Origin: Larimichthys crocea
Taxonomy: Eukaryota; Chordata; Actinopteri; Sciaenidae
DNA length: 64,000 bases
Direction: 5' to 3'
Assembly: GCF_000972845.2 (NCBI RefSeq)
Contig: NC_040022.1
Location: 7,284,979 to 7,348,978 of the forward strand
The notes beneath the pieces were generated by a model. It did not search any database. It was given only the letters and a program-made list of their open reading frames with translations, and was not told the origin of the DNA. This document shows, piece by piece, positions 33,962-47,627 of this stretch (position 1 is the first letter of the stretch; the number at the start of each line of letters is the position of its first letter). The position numbers were made by a program, and so were the translations under genes.

Positions 33962-36900
33962 CTGTGAAAGAAGAAGAGGAGAGGATAAATACTAAAACAA
34001 GGACAACATGGTGAACCGGATGAAAGGTTAGTATCACTTAGAGGCTCACGTTACAACTCAGGTGTCAGACAACTTCGTGCAAAAATGTTTACGGAAACGT
34101 TACACAAGTCTGATACTGCCTCTCTTTCTGAAGTGTTCGCATGTGCAACACAGCATGGCACAGTGTGAGGCCGTGTGTCCTGTCCCCTGTAGATGGAGGT
34201 ATCAATATCCCTAATCTGGCCTGACCTGGCTCACCCAGCATACAAAGCCAGCCTGTTAAAACCTGATAGCCGCAGAGAACACACAGGCAAAAATACCTCT
34301 GATTCCCAAAGCTTTGTAGAGGAGCATGTGGAATCTGACCCCGTTCTTGTCTGATGTAAGTCATGCTTGTCAGCACCCCCTAAACAAAGACACCTGCACT
34401 GAACACACACCCACACACACACACTCATAAAGACATCAGGAAACAAAAGACTGGGCATAAATATGTACATAATCACACTGCACAGTGGGAAGTCCAAGCA
34501 GTGGTGGTCCTGGGGTGCAATGACGCACCACTTGGGGGAGACAGAGTGCTGTAGTGCGGCTCTCTGAGGACCAGTGAGGCCCCCTCTGTCAAAACCGGTT
34601 CACTTGTGATGACTCCATGCCTGCTTGCTGTCTGTGTGCTGCCTGCAAGTCAAAACGCTGCGGCAGTGGCTGGACTTCCTCTGTAGAGGATCTCAGCCAA
34701 GTCGTTGCTGGATCAGATCGGCAAACAGGAAAACAAATTGGAAGTTTTGGGCTTATGATCATGTTTCCTGACACTGAGGTTCAGATTAGAACGGCTGAAA
34801 TACTGATACAACAGCAACTGCATTAAACAAATATGAAAGAGCTTAAGCTGCCACACTTGTCTCATCTACTGTTTGTACAACTAGCTGTAAAAGCATGTGA
34901 AAACCTGAATACCCTGACTGACCTGGATATGTTTGGGGGTTAAAAGGAAAGCACAACAGTGATACTAAAAGAGACAAACAAGCAAAGTGAAACAAAGTGA
35001 ACACTTCAGTTTTTCCATGGAGGGCTCTGTGGTCAGAGAAAACATCTTCCCTGGATACACAGAGATGTTTGTTTCATTTGCAGCTACTGTCTCTATAAAT
35101 AAATAAAAAGGTGAGTCTACAGTAGCTCTGTGAAGGATTGAGACATCACCATTGGAAAAAGCCCCTGAAATACACCCAGCTGTGCATTTCTGCTGTTGGC
35201 TTTTTGCCTTTGCTTCAAGTTATTTACGTAAACACCGAAACCGCTCTGACACACACACACAGAATGGAGTCTGTGATGCATACATACCTACATGCATGAA
35301 AAATGCAGGCACACACACACACACATACACGCACTGCTCAAAAACACATTAGGGCAAGCAGCCTCCATGAAAGCGGCTATTCACGTTGCCAATCTGGGAG
35401 CACTCAAGAGGCTCCATCAGATGTTTTCTCAAAAGCTTTGAGCAATGCTGCTCTCTGGCACTGAATGAAAAAAATCTCTGTGGTCCTTAACCACGCAACC
35501 TCCTCGTGCTTCTGCCAAACTACTCCGCCAGCCACCCCAAATTAGCATGGTTGTAAAAACAAAACCCTCAATAAAGACCTACAGAACATAACATACAAGA
35601 CCATCACAACCTTACATTAAGTGGCAGTTCTTCATAGAGCATAAAACACTCATATATAAACAACTGATCTCAAAGACTGCTCATGTTTTTGAAGATAAAA
35701 GCAGGTACTCCTTTTTGTGTAATTGGGTGTAAATAAAGCTTGCCTTAGAGATTCAATGGATATTTATGCAGCATGATGGAGAAACTGGGAAGAGTGCAGA
35801 GAGATTTTTATTTATTTATTTATTATTTGTTGAGTTCCTTTGTTATAGAGCTATAGGAAAACCTTAAAAGATTTTAATATTTTCAATCTATTGGTAGTAA
35901 AAAATAAATTTTTTATTAAGTAATCAGAGTAAACAGAGACAAGTGGTCCTCGTTCACAGAGTTTGCCATGCTTCTACAGTAGCCCAGAGTGGACAAACTA
36001 AATGCTGGTTCTTGAGTCTTTCACTATTATGCATTTCATGGCAACCATGGTTTCTTGTTCATGCTCAAAAGGAGCGGGTGAAGCAAGAGGGTTGCAATCA
36101 GATTTCCATTTTTCTTTTCTTTTTTTTCACTTTGCTCTTTTTTGAAGTCAAAGAAAAGTTGATGACACGTATTCGTACGCGCTGTTCAGGATTTTGCAAC
36201 ATCTGAGTCAGAAGCTGATGACACTTGGGTTGTTTTGCCACTGACAATCAGATTTGATCAAACCGCTCCCACACAAGCCTGGTGGAGCAGATTATGCGAT
36301 ATGAAAATGTTTCTTATTTAGTCATGACTTAAAAAAAAAATACTTGAATATCCCGCAGAGATAATACAGACCAGTTTTAAGTAGAAGCTGTGTGAGACAT
36401 AAGTCCACTGTGTCTGCACACAGGGATCTTTAGACTGACGCAGGACAGGAGATTGTCAGGGGGTAACCCTGGGGGAGGAGGCTCTGCCAGCCTTGCCATG
36501 TCCGCTGTTTCCGCTATCTGATGTGCCCCTCCACCTACACCTCCTCCCCCGGCACATGCGAACCATCAATCACTGCTGTGATCTTGCTGAAAGACCCAGG
36601 CTCACCCAGCATAGCAGCTCAGCAATAAAAACTCTATTTATGATCTTGTGTCTGCTGCTCACTGATCCTGAAATACTACAGCACTTTCCCCAGCTCAAAC
36701 CAGCTCTAACCACTGGTCCACCGCGACGAGCACCCCCACCCATCTACTGTGGTCACAGTTGGCATGGGGGCGTCGGTTCTTCCTGGTGCAAGCAGAAATT
36801 GGCCTCCAGATGGACCACTGCAAACACTGCAGGCATGTTAGCAGCTCCTAAATCACACTGATGAGAGGGGTACACCGACAACAAGTCCAGGCCAATGCGC

Positions 36901-39900
36901 ACAACACACGCTTATGTGCACACTCCTCATAAACACACATGCGTTTGTAAAGTCACAGGCAATATCACAAACACAAGTTGCACCCTGACTGTTTAAACAA
37001 GGAGTAAGCGATTCAGCAAACATGCACAAATGAACAGAAGCACTGAGACTTGACTAAATCATCCTCTGCTGCTGCCCAGAGCACATGGACTGACTTCAGT
37101 GATATAAACAAACAGCAAAAAATGAAATCCAATTAGGAAAACAAGCAGAGCAGCGGCCAGAACACATACATGTTCTGTATACAGTGCTTGGCAGGAGATA
37201 AACAGATAAACATGCATGAAGGAAAAGGAAAATATAGTGAGAGGAGACGAAACAGCTGGAGGTAAAAATGCCATTAGTTAGCAGCCCTCACCATAAAGCA
37301 GTCTTGACAGTGAAGGATGTACACTATATGACTGCAGGCGAGGATATTCTCTTTCCCTGTCTGACATGAGACGGGTAAGGATTAAAATTTTCCTGACAAT
37401 CAACCAGAGCTCAGGGCAGTTCACTACATCAGGTCAGTGACGGCACAGAGACAGAAAGAGAAATATGGAAAAGTGAGAGAGGGAAAAAGAAAGAGATTGA
37501 TTGGTGAAGGGAGCACAAAGGCGCTTGTATAATTGGCATTATCAAAGTATCATTACTGTCATCACCGCTGTATTGTCACAACTGCTAATGCAGATCGTGC
37601 TTAGGTCTTTGAAGTTCTATGTCTTTGTGCCCTGTGTATTAGTGTTGATTGTGTAAAGTCCAGGCTGTGGCTCTCTAATGAGTGTAATTACACAGGAATC
37701 AGTACTGTGCTTATTGAAAAAGAAGCTTCGACTATAGTGCTCCTGGCTTGGGAGTCATAAGCTTAGACTGATTGTTTGCAGTCCCTGTCAACCCCCAGCC
37801 CGAGCTGGAGAGTAAATAAAAAGCAGTGGCACATAAATTGATGTGTTTTCTCTAATCTTTATTTGCAGCAGTTCTTTGGCAGCGCAAAAGGGAGGGCATT
37901 TGTTCACAGTGTGTGTCTGTGTGTTTACTTGTGTGCATGTGCTTTTGCATGAGTGCGCGTAAGTGTGTCCTAGCAAAACAAAAAGAAATTGTTTCACCTG
38001 GGGGGAAAATGTATTTTGCAGCATCACACCGATCCTATCACCGAGGCTGCATTACATTTGTGTGCGTGCATGTGTACACCTGTGCAGGTTAGTCCACACA
38101 CTGGACGGAAGCTATTAGACAGGATGAAACAACAAGAATGTAGACCACAAGAAGAGGATATAAGCTGAGAAGACTGACTTCTGAACAAATCCAAATCCAG
38201 TGTTACCATACCAAGTACACATGCACTGTCTAAAGTATATTACTGTATACCTGTTTCATCAGGTGCAAATGCCTTTAATGGAAATACATGCAATAATGTT
38301 TGGATTATTTTGTCTCAGTTTGGAGCTAATAGAGAGTATTGTCTCATTCTGTAATTTCATCTATTCCATCTCATGAGAGAAACTGTACTATAACAAGGTG
38401 ACTGAGTCATTAGTTTTTGAGGTATCGTTTCACTGACAATATTATTAGGGGGTTTTCACTGGCATGGCTGTAACTGAGATTTTAAAGCTCAGGAGCTGTG
38501 CAACTTCATCCCCTCCCCTATTTAGTTTTTAACCTCTTACACCGTTTTTCTCGTCTATGCTAAGCACACAGCCAATGAGCAGTTACATCCACCCCTCACC
38601 CCTTTACTTGTTCTCAGACTGCTACATTTCCACATCTCCAACAGCTATTAATCTGTGCCGGATGGTCTCAAATTGTGTGAAAGACAGACACTCTCTCCTG
38701 CTATTTGAATGTGGTCACGCGTAAGCACACAGACAATTGCACATTTATGTGGTTGCTTGTGCAAGCATGCATGCAAGGATAAAAGAAAACCTGTTATTAA
38801 AAATTATTTTCACATTTACGTGTGCTACTATGGATGGCAGGCATTCATAACAACATGATCAATAGCATTTACATGTATATTGTTCTATATGAATAGTGCC
38901 AAATTGCAAAGCCTGTTTTGATGTGAGAAATTACATACTCTCAGGCATGGTGAACATGCAATCTTCTGTTTTCTTTGGAGTGCAGTTTAGTAGAAATGCT
39001 GTTAAAATTGCTCAGCGTTTTAGTTTACGGGGTACTTGATAAAATAATATAAAAGGATTGTATGAATGGAGCCTTACAGATTTGGTGTATGAGTTATTTA
39101 ACAGTGCATCTATCAAAAGGAGAAACATCTGCACATCTGCGTGTAATCCTTTGCACGTTCCTGGTTGGCACAATCAAAGATAATGCAATATATGTATCTT
39201 TTATTGAACTTTAATAACTTTTAATGATTGATAACTATATGTAACCCCAGAACTGTGATAGGTGCTTGGATAAATAAGTGCTTCAGTCTACTGTAGAGGC
39301 CAATGACACATTACACTCTAGTTGAGCAATGTTTTTATGATTTGAAGAGAAAGTGCAACTGCAAAAAGATTATTCAACATTTCAGCCACAGGGAATTATT
39401 CATCTTCTAAAAAGCCACTTTTGAAATATTTGGTTATGTATTTTTGCATTGTGACTTTAAGTATTTGTTCCATTTTTTCCTTTGACTCTTGCCCTCAGAA
39501 AAAATGAGTTGAGTACCCTCTCTCTACTGTCTTTTTATTAAATTACATATTTCATTGAACTTTCCTTCCAGTGCTTATGCCTTCAATCAAATCCAGCAAA
39601 AGAATTAGAAAATCAGATTTCACAATTTGCAAAAAAACGCATAACCACTGCACTGAGTAGGCAGAGTCCATCCAGTATGGCCCTATTCATTTTTAAACCA
39701 CAAAAAACAGAGCAGTCCAGTTTTTGCACCACTATTCAAACATCCGTTTCCCTCAAATGTGCTAAAGTTAGCCCATGCAGGAACACAGGCTCATATTCGC
39801 CTTGTTCACATTTCACCACAAACTCAACTGGGGAACTGCCCAGTAGGAGTAACCACAGACACTGGGAGAGGTTCCATACAACACTAGATATACTTAGACA

Positions 39901-41589
39901 TGGACGAATCCGGGCTCAGCCACAGTCACAACATTATCACACAATGTCAAGTTAACCAGCTGCACACACACAGATGAAGAGACATCTTTACTCTCCCATT
40001 CTGCATGGAAAACATTTTGGCTGCCAATTTGTACAAAGACTTATCTAAGAGAAGTTTATTTTACAATCCGCTTCATCCAGTGACTTGGAACGTCTTGTCA
40101 GCTCTGCCTGTTCAGCAAACCTCATCAAACCTCAGTTTCGAGGTATGGTTAAAGTAACAACAATTTGGAAGATGTCTTCAAAAATTTGCTCCCAGCCAGG
40201 ATGAAAACCAATTAATTTCTTAATGGGTGGTTGTCTTTATCCCAGGAGGCATCCATTGCCAGTGGTATTTGGCATATGTCAAGGTATTCTGATGACCAGA
40301 TTCAGAAATAGCATCAAGGACATTTGCCACCGCTGGCTTAAATATGCATGGCTCTGAGAATCATTTAGAAATATTAGCAATGATTAGCACTGGCTTCTAT
40401 TTCACCCACTTTTACTGAAAATGATGCCACAATACATCAGTCAGTGTTTACGCTAACATTTCTGTAATTTAAACCATACGTTTACAGCCAGCTGTATCAG
40501 TCTAAAGATACAGATGTTGTTGTCTGCTCTGTCAGACGTCTGGGAAATTAGATTCATTCAGAGCTGACTGGACATAGATTTTGCAGAGGAGTAGAGTTTT
40601 TTTTCTTTTTTTTTGCTTTTAGATAAGAGACTCTAATCCTGCATATATTTAAAAATGATAAAATAGGATAAGCAAGAATGATGTGCCTCTATCAACTCAT
40701 CTCCTTCTCTAAAGACCAATGCAATTATTGTCAAATGCAATCCAGTGGTTATCTGCCGAGTCCATCCGAGCTCACACAAAACCACTTCATTTTCCCGCAC
40801 AGCTTGTCTGACAAACAGCTATTGCGTGCACTCTACAGACAACAGAAGCAGCTCCAGCCTGGATAACATGACTGATGGAGACAGGAAGAAACAGACTGCC
40901 TTCAGGACAGAAGAGATGTGGAAGAAGGATGGAAGTTGGGCACAGGTGCAGAGATATTTTTCATACTGTTGAAATGGAGCAGTGAAAATGACTTCTTAAG
41001 GAACTTCCTTTTCTACTGGCAAGACACTCAGTGCCATTACAGACAAGGCAAACCACATGCATTCCTCTCTGCATGTAAACATGTTATTCAACTGATGTGT
41101 TTTTACGGTGGGTAGATGACTCTAACTCTTTGAATAAAGTGTTCACCACAGTGAATCAGCTGGCATCTGCGGCTAAGAACAGCTTTTCATCTGAGAAGAT
41201 GTGTACAGCAGACATTACCTCACACAGTGTCTTATAAACTATGTATAACTGAGGAATCCACAGTGTTTTGACCACATACTACTTAAACAACAGTGTCCTA
41301 AACAAATTCAGACACCTCAGCTGCGAAAGACAGCAAGAAAAAGTTAGGGGCCTGTCACGTTCATCTTTACCAGCAACACATCACTGCACAAGTCAGTGCT
41401 CTGCTTTAAATCTGCCACGGCAGGTGGACTGTCACTGTGAAGCTTTTATATAGCAAACTCTGGTGACAGCCTTACCTAAAGACACAATGTGTTACATTTT
41501 GAAAATGACAGTACATCATCTTATTATCTATAACAATGAGTATTATTTGAAGTATGTTGTTTTTTTATTTATCTAAATTGAGAAGTTTT
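33962..41589. other. Upstream intron or 5' flank, noncoding
   Basis: The first bases on the minus strand side form the polypyrimidine tract and AG acceptor of the exon at 33632-33961. No upstream exon could be recognised. CA tracts lie near 34410-34425, 35251-35262 and 35311-35323, and a TTTA repeat near 35808-35825. The block 37500-37690 is unique and looks like a candidate conserved element. Open frames such as 36493-36861 show no family resemblance. Confidence 0.55.
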
Positions 41590-41746
41590 TACAGTGACTT
41601 GAGATAGAAAAGAAAGAAAAGATAGCAAGGAGATGACATGCGGCAAAGTGCAATGTATTGGAATCAAACCCAGGTTGCTGCAGTAAGGACTTCAGCCTCA
41701 GCACATAAGGCACACGCTTGAATCGATGAGCTACCAGGCCATACCA
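41590..41746 (-). mobile_element. Old, divergent tRNA-derived SINE
   Basis: On the minus strand the copy reads GGTAGCTCATCGATTCAAG (A-box region), then GGGTTTGATTCCAA (decayed B box) and GCCGCATGTCATCTCCTT, parallel to the order in the SINE at 26690-26880. Both promoter boxes carry substitutions. The 3' tail is pyrimidine-rich. Ends are approximate and no target duplication is seen. Confidence 0.7.
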
Positions 41747-43049
41747 CTAAGAAAGGCAAATTTCTGTTCCTTTTTGCAATGATGAACACTTTTTGTAACC
41801 TAAACCTGCAAGAACTGATTTCTTTTTGGCCACTTTGTGGCAGCGGAACCAATTTGTGAACACAATATTTACATATCATCAGCTTTTAAGTTGCACTTCT
41901 AGCACTTATGGAGCATCATTACCATCATTTGACCACCCGGCAAATGGGAGTCCAAATTTCTACTCTACCAACTCCCAAGGGAAATATCTTGCTCTGTGAA
42001 TGCTCTCACTTTATTCGCCATGTAGCCATCTGCTGTTTGGTGTTGAGCGGGTAGTGTACAGCGGGTTTTTAGAGCTTTTTCATTGAAAACACCTGTTGTG
42101 ACAGCAAACAATGACATGAAACTGAAGCAGTAGGATATGAGTAAATTCACCTGCATTGTGTCAGCATTAAATTAATTATTAAGAATGATCAAACAGCCTC
42201 ATCAAACCCTGCGTTAGTGTATTTGATCACAAAGTTCTGTTGTAACAGAGTCCCTTATGATTTTGACTTATCCATTGCTGTATGTTTGCATCACAACTCC
42301 CAGTACACACAGTAAGATGTTTTACAGTGACACTGACACTGTTTTCTCCCACGAGTCCCATCCAATTAAAAAGCAAAACACTTCCAAAAGACTTTTGCGC
42401 TGCCAGATTCAACTCATCTCAGGTTGCTCTATTTTCCACTCACTGAATCTACCTGATGACACCTTCAAGGGGGGCACCTTCGTTGACACCGGTGTTATGC
42501 TGCTTACAAGCACTCCTAATGAGCTGCTTCTTTTCATCTGTGTGGTGTATCTGGGCCCGGTTGGGGAGAGTTGTAATTACTGCAAGAATTTGATTGCATT
42601 AGCCTCATCCCTACCTGTCCTTAATGTCATTAGTTCTGTAGGAGGAAATTCATTAGACACAGATAGCTGAGTCAGTCTCCCTCACATGCGGTTAGACACG
42701 CTGACAAATTGCCTGCTCCATTGTAAATAAATGTGATTTAGTGAGGGGGGTATTTATGCGACAAGCACACACAGAAAACGACACAACAAAGTTTGACTGA
42801 AAGCATCTGGCATCAAATGTTGAATTTATGTGGGGAAGGAGGCAAACATGGCTGCCTTAATAGAGAGGAGCTGTGATTTCAAATGAGACACACTACACAA
42901 GACTAAACACATGCACATTCACACACACACCATCAGCGCAGCAGGAAATGGTCAGGGCTGTCCCAATGAAGGGAGATAAAGAGCACTACTGCTGCTGCTG
43001 AAATGCTGTTTCAGCATGTGCGTGCATGTGGTTCAGCTGCACATGCCTA

Positions 43050-43051
<2 letters not shown>

Positions 43052-43088
<37 letters not shown>
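43052..43088. repeat. (TG)18 microsatellite
   Basis: Uninterrupted TG units. Confidence 0.95.
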
Positions 43089-43089
<1 letters not shown>

Positions 43090-43777
43090 GTGGTATCTAA
43101 GAGTGAGTATCCAACTGTATTATCCAGGGATCAACTATGGTGTTGATGCTGGCATGCAAGCTGTCCTTGCCAATAAGCTGCCCCTGCATCCATCAGTCCC
43201 CGTCACACTCCCAGTGCCAGCTCCGACAAGAGGAAGGATTATCTACCCAGAACTTCGAGTACTCGTTATTTATGTTGCCATGCTACTCACAGGGACACAC
43301 AAAGAAGGAAAAAAAATTATTGGAAGGGAGGCGATATATATAGATGGTAGGAAGATGACTACAGTGACTGAAAGTGGCATCAGAATGGTAAAGTGAGTGG
43401 GCTACAACATATGGTGGAAAAAAAATCCCTTGTACATACAAGCAAAATATCGTGTAATCCAAAACAACTGCCAGTATCCAACACTAGCACATTACTGTAT
43501 TTGTATAATTACTGTAAAGTTGTGTTTCTGACCACATGATCAGTATTCAAGCCTTTTGGCTTTGTTTTGCTCCACCACCAACTGCTGAAAAAAATACTAT
43601 TTGGTGCTGGACAGGTAGCGTACAGTTACCAGAACTTTATATTGACATCAACATATGCCTTCAGCTGTGTTGAAAAGAGCAAAGTGGCAGGTCAGAAAAC
43701 CAAAACAATATGACAAATGAAAAACAAATAACTTCACAAAAGCTTATTAATTAATTTAGACTGGCGTGATGACTGAT

Positions 43778-43945
43778 CTAAGTCATTCAAGTCATCATGT
43801 CTCAAGTCAAGTGTGTTTAATGTCAAGGTCCAAGTCGATTCTCAAGCCTTTATTTGCCTTAGTTTTGTCAGTTCAAGTTGTTGAGGTCTAACTTAAGTCG
43901 ACTTGAATTCAAATCACAATAGCTCGAGCCCACATCTCTGCAATT
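43778..43945 (-). repeat. Dispersed teleost repeat, copy 2 (inverted relative to copy 1)
   Basis: Motifs such as TCAAGTC, CAAGTCGA and CTCGAGCCCACATCTCTG are the reverse complement of the GACTTGA and AGAGCTGTGGACTTGAG motifs at 25768-26044. The copy is shorter and divergent. The class is unknown. Confidence 0.5.
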
Positions 43946-45060
43946 CAGGGCACAACTGCAAAGTAAGATGGAAAGATGGATGGAAAGTTCAAAACAAAAC
44001 ATTATTTTTCTTTGCTTCTTTACACCCGAGGGTGCGGAGATTTACCAGGAGCTTGTAACACAAGCATTAACACAGCCCACACACCTTCATCACGTATCCT
44101 TCCATGCAGCAACTAGTGTAGTTGTGTAATTGTGTTTTTCTCTGGCATTCCTTTATTTAACAATGAACCTGAAAAGAAAAGCTGTGTTGTCTTAAAATAG
44201 AGCTTGCTCAACCTCATTCTATTCAATCTGCTTCACGTTAACAAGAAAATATAGATATAATCTTATAAAGAGTTTTTTGGAACAAAGTCTGCCTTTAAAA
44301 ACTTCAACAGAATAAAGAAATGCAGTGTTATTACTGTCTGACATACCTTAATAATGTAGGAGTGTGGCATTGCTTGAAAAGATTACTAACCTTTGATAAT
44401 AAAATAAGATTTAACTTTAAAATAATATGAGTTTCTTGAATTGCCTTTTTGCAATGTAACCAGGAGAGAGGAAATCAGGTGAAAGGAGAACAATGCCGTA
44501 AAAAGACATGGTGAATAAAAGGTAGTGACGCATACAGTCCCTGCTGAGTTCATTTCAGTTGGACCTATAAACACATTAACAGTGGCCACTGCCATAGAGC
44601 TCCCACAGCAAACGCCACAGTATATCACCATGCATCCTCACCCAGCAGAAAGACACACAAACAGCCTTTGGAGCATATGCACATCCCCTGTCACTTACAA
44701 TAACGTTCGTCTTAACAGCTCTTTGATCATGAGGCTTTACTGTGTCTACATCTCTGATTTCATCTAATCCAATAATCTAATTTTATCTAATCTAGGATTA
44801 CCTAATCCAGATCTTTTTGTCAACAAGTCCTTAGCAAGGGGATATATTAGAGTTCAAGTGTGACGAATGAGCTGCTGGCATCTACAAATCTCTAAAAGCT
44901 GAAGGAGGCTTTTCAGATTCAAGCCATTTGTTTGAAGAATTAGCATTAAGAAATACTTTAAAGTTATCTTAAAAGACTTCATTTATATTTAAAACTTTCA
45001 TGATAAAGAACAACAGCCCGTGTTCAACACACTTGAATTATTGCCATTTTATGCAGGGAT

Positions 45061-45480
45061 TTAAAGCAACACTGTGTAACTTTTATACAATAAAATAATG
45101 TTTAAAATCATTTTGCAACATTTGACATGAAATCAAGACAAATTTCTGCACTATGCAACTTGTTCTATGGGTACGATCAACCAAGATATATGTTTATAGC
45201 ACCAAACCATAGGCCACCAACTATTTGACTATTTGATTTGGGTGAAACTGGATCATATTCTATGGACAAAATATTTTCTGGTTTTCCCTCTGATGTACTC
45301 CAGCCACTCCGCGTCAACTCTGTCATTCACAGAGTTTCCTCTTAGTTTCCAGTTGCTGTTAGCTAATGTTAACTAAGTTTGTTACCTGGGCTGCCCAGAC
45401 TGTGAGCTCAGAGCACGAGGTAAGTATTTCAGGCTGGGGATTGCAGGTGGGCAGCAGTGCTGGTGTCATGCAAGACCTGG
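45061..45480 (+). repeat. Dispersed teleost repeat ('taaagcaacactgtgtaac' type)
   Basis: It opens with TTAAAGCAACACTGTGTAAC, a sequence that starts a common percomorph interspersed repeat, and continues with AAATCATTTTGCAACATTTGA. The right limit is a guess. No open frame or terminal repeat is seen and the class is not assigned. Confidence 0.5.
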
Positions 45481-47562
45481 AGCTGGGCAAGCGGAAAATG
45501 TAATCAGGACATGATGAAGGGAGCTAAGAAAAGAAAAGGAAAGAGTGTCCGGAGTCCAAGAATAAATCTGGTACTGACTTTTAGTCTTTTATCAAAGTCG
45601 AGTTGCAAAGTAGACTTGCTAATTTCTGATCATAAGTAATGTAATCACAATAAATGCATAAATGCCTCAGTACTATTGCACTGTTATTTAATCAGAAACA
45701 AGCTTTAGGCATTTTGGAAATGTACATGCTATCCTGTGTTTTTGATGCATATATACGGCAGAGATTATAATCAGGTCGTTCATATGAGAAAGTGGTTGAG
45801 CCTATGCTCTTAACGTGGCATCCTTGCTGTGCTCGGCAATGTCGGAGCAATCAGAGCGAGGCTGTACTTCGCTGCCCCTGCAGAGACTGTGAAAGTGCAG
45901 GCAGAGATCAGGACCAGTGGGAGTGTGGTGTAGGCTGAATGGCACCGGGCACACTCCTGTATTGCGAGTACTATCCGTGCCAATTCTTTGATGAGAAAGT
46001 GTATCTGCTTTGCTAACCCTCTGACAGAAGTAATATAGACTCATTCTGTGTTTGGATGATTTCCAAAAAGGGCCATATGCACCAGAGCTGATGAGCTAAA
46101 GTTAGCAGGCACAACAAAACAGACAAATTAATAGACACGTTCACACATTCACAGTTATAAATCAGCTTTCTGTAACCTGGAAGTGTGGTATCTGGGTCAC
46201 ATCTGATATTTTAGTGCGGAGAAACATGGCTAGCCTGGGAGACACTGTGTAGTATATATAAAAAAAAAAAACAGATTGCCATGTTATCATAAAAGACAAA
46301 CTAGTCTGACCTTTGAACTCTGTCAGCCAGTTAAGTTGCCCCTTAACATTCCTCCTTGCACTATGACCACGTCTGTCCATGAACAGCTAAACATCATGTC
46401 TTGCCATTCACTTAGAGCAGCATACACTAACCTCACTAGGGCCTGCACATTTGAGCATGTTGCCAATTTCCTGTCTGATGTGAGAAGGTCAAAGGACCTG
46501 TTAAGACTGAGGTCAGAGTAGGCTCATGGGGAAAAACTTCATGCTTGTATGTGTGAAATGAAGTGATGTAGTGCTCAAAGTATCAGCTGTATTTCTACGT
46601 AACAACACATCCCTACATGCACCAGCACTCACTCCCTTCCCCCTTCCTCTTGCTGGCACATCGTCCCCTTTTTCTATCATCACGTATTAGACCCCGAGGA
46701 ACCTATTAACACCGTTAAACTAGGCTAATTATGTAGCAGTCACTTTTAACACAGTGAAAGTGTGTGAGAAAGTGTGTGCATGTGAAATGAGCGCATGTGA
46801 GAAAATAACACATTTGCATGATTGTGTACGACGTGATAATGTCTGTGTGTTGTCAATTGCTCTCACAGGAAGCAAAGTGAATCAATCAAGTTGCCACTCA
46901 CAATTACCAGGCTATTAATAACAAAACTCTCCCTTGCCTTCACAACAGCCATAACTGCTGAAATGACTCCAGAAGGAAAATAGTTTTATCACCATATCAA
47001 TTATTCAGCACTTGGCAGTAAACTGAATTTGCATGCCCTTTATGACTGTACGGACAATACACTGTTGGTTTTGCGTCTGTTTCCTAATGTATTTTGGGAT
47101 AACAGCAAGGATCAAGGGCCCCCTCCATCACTGTCTTAGTAATAGTGACAGAGCCAACTGGTGCTCATCGATCACTCGATAAACAACTGTAGAGGAATAA
47201 ACAGCTATTTAGGAGCAGAGGATCAACTTCCAGTAGCCCAGGAGGTGTTGATGAGCAGGTTTATGGTCAGGGCACAAATATGACCTCCTGTACATGACAT
47301 GGTTTAGATAGAAGGGAGTCTATAGAGCCCTTGGAGGTCGGTAACCTCCAAAGGCTTAAATATTCAGGTCTGAGGTCAGTGCATCAGAGAACTATGCTGA
47401 CACTAAGCTGACAAAGAGCACCAAGCGTGTCTGTTGTGTTGATGCTAATACTTTTAATAGTGTAAACACATGGTATATCTTGCTTGAAAACTACTACTGC
47501 TTCTGTCATACGGTAAATATTTAGGTTAACAGTGTGCATTGTGAGAGAAAAGTGGAGACCAA

Positions 47563-47627
<65 letters not shown>

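Larger units (their letters stand above)
41747..45060. other. Upstream intron or flank, noncoding
   Basis: No exon is recognised. The block 42480-42670 is unique, with several TAAT cores, and may be a conserved element. A (TG)18 array lies at 43052-43088. A dispersed repeat copy at 43778-43945 is listed separately. Confidence 0.55.

Noticed and set aside
36493..36861. Plus-strand open frame of 122 codons
   Set aside because: No family resemblance and no splice-site context.
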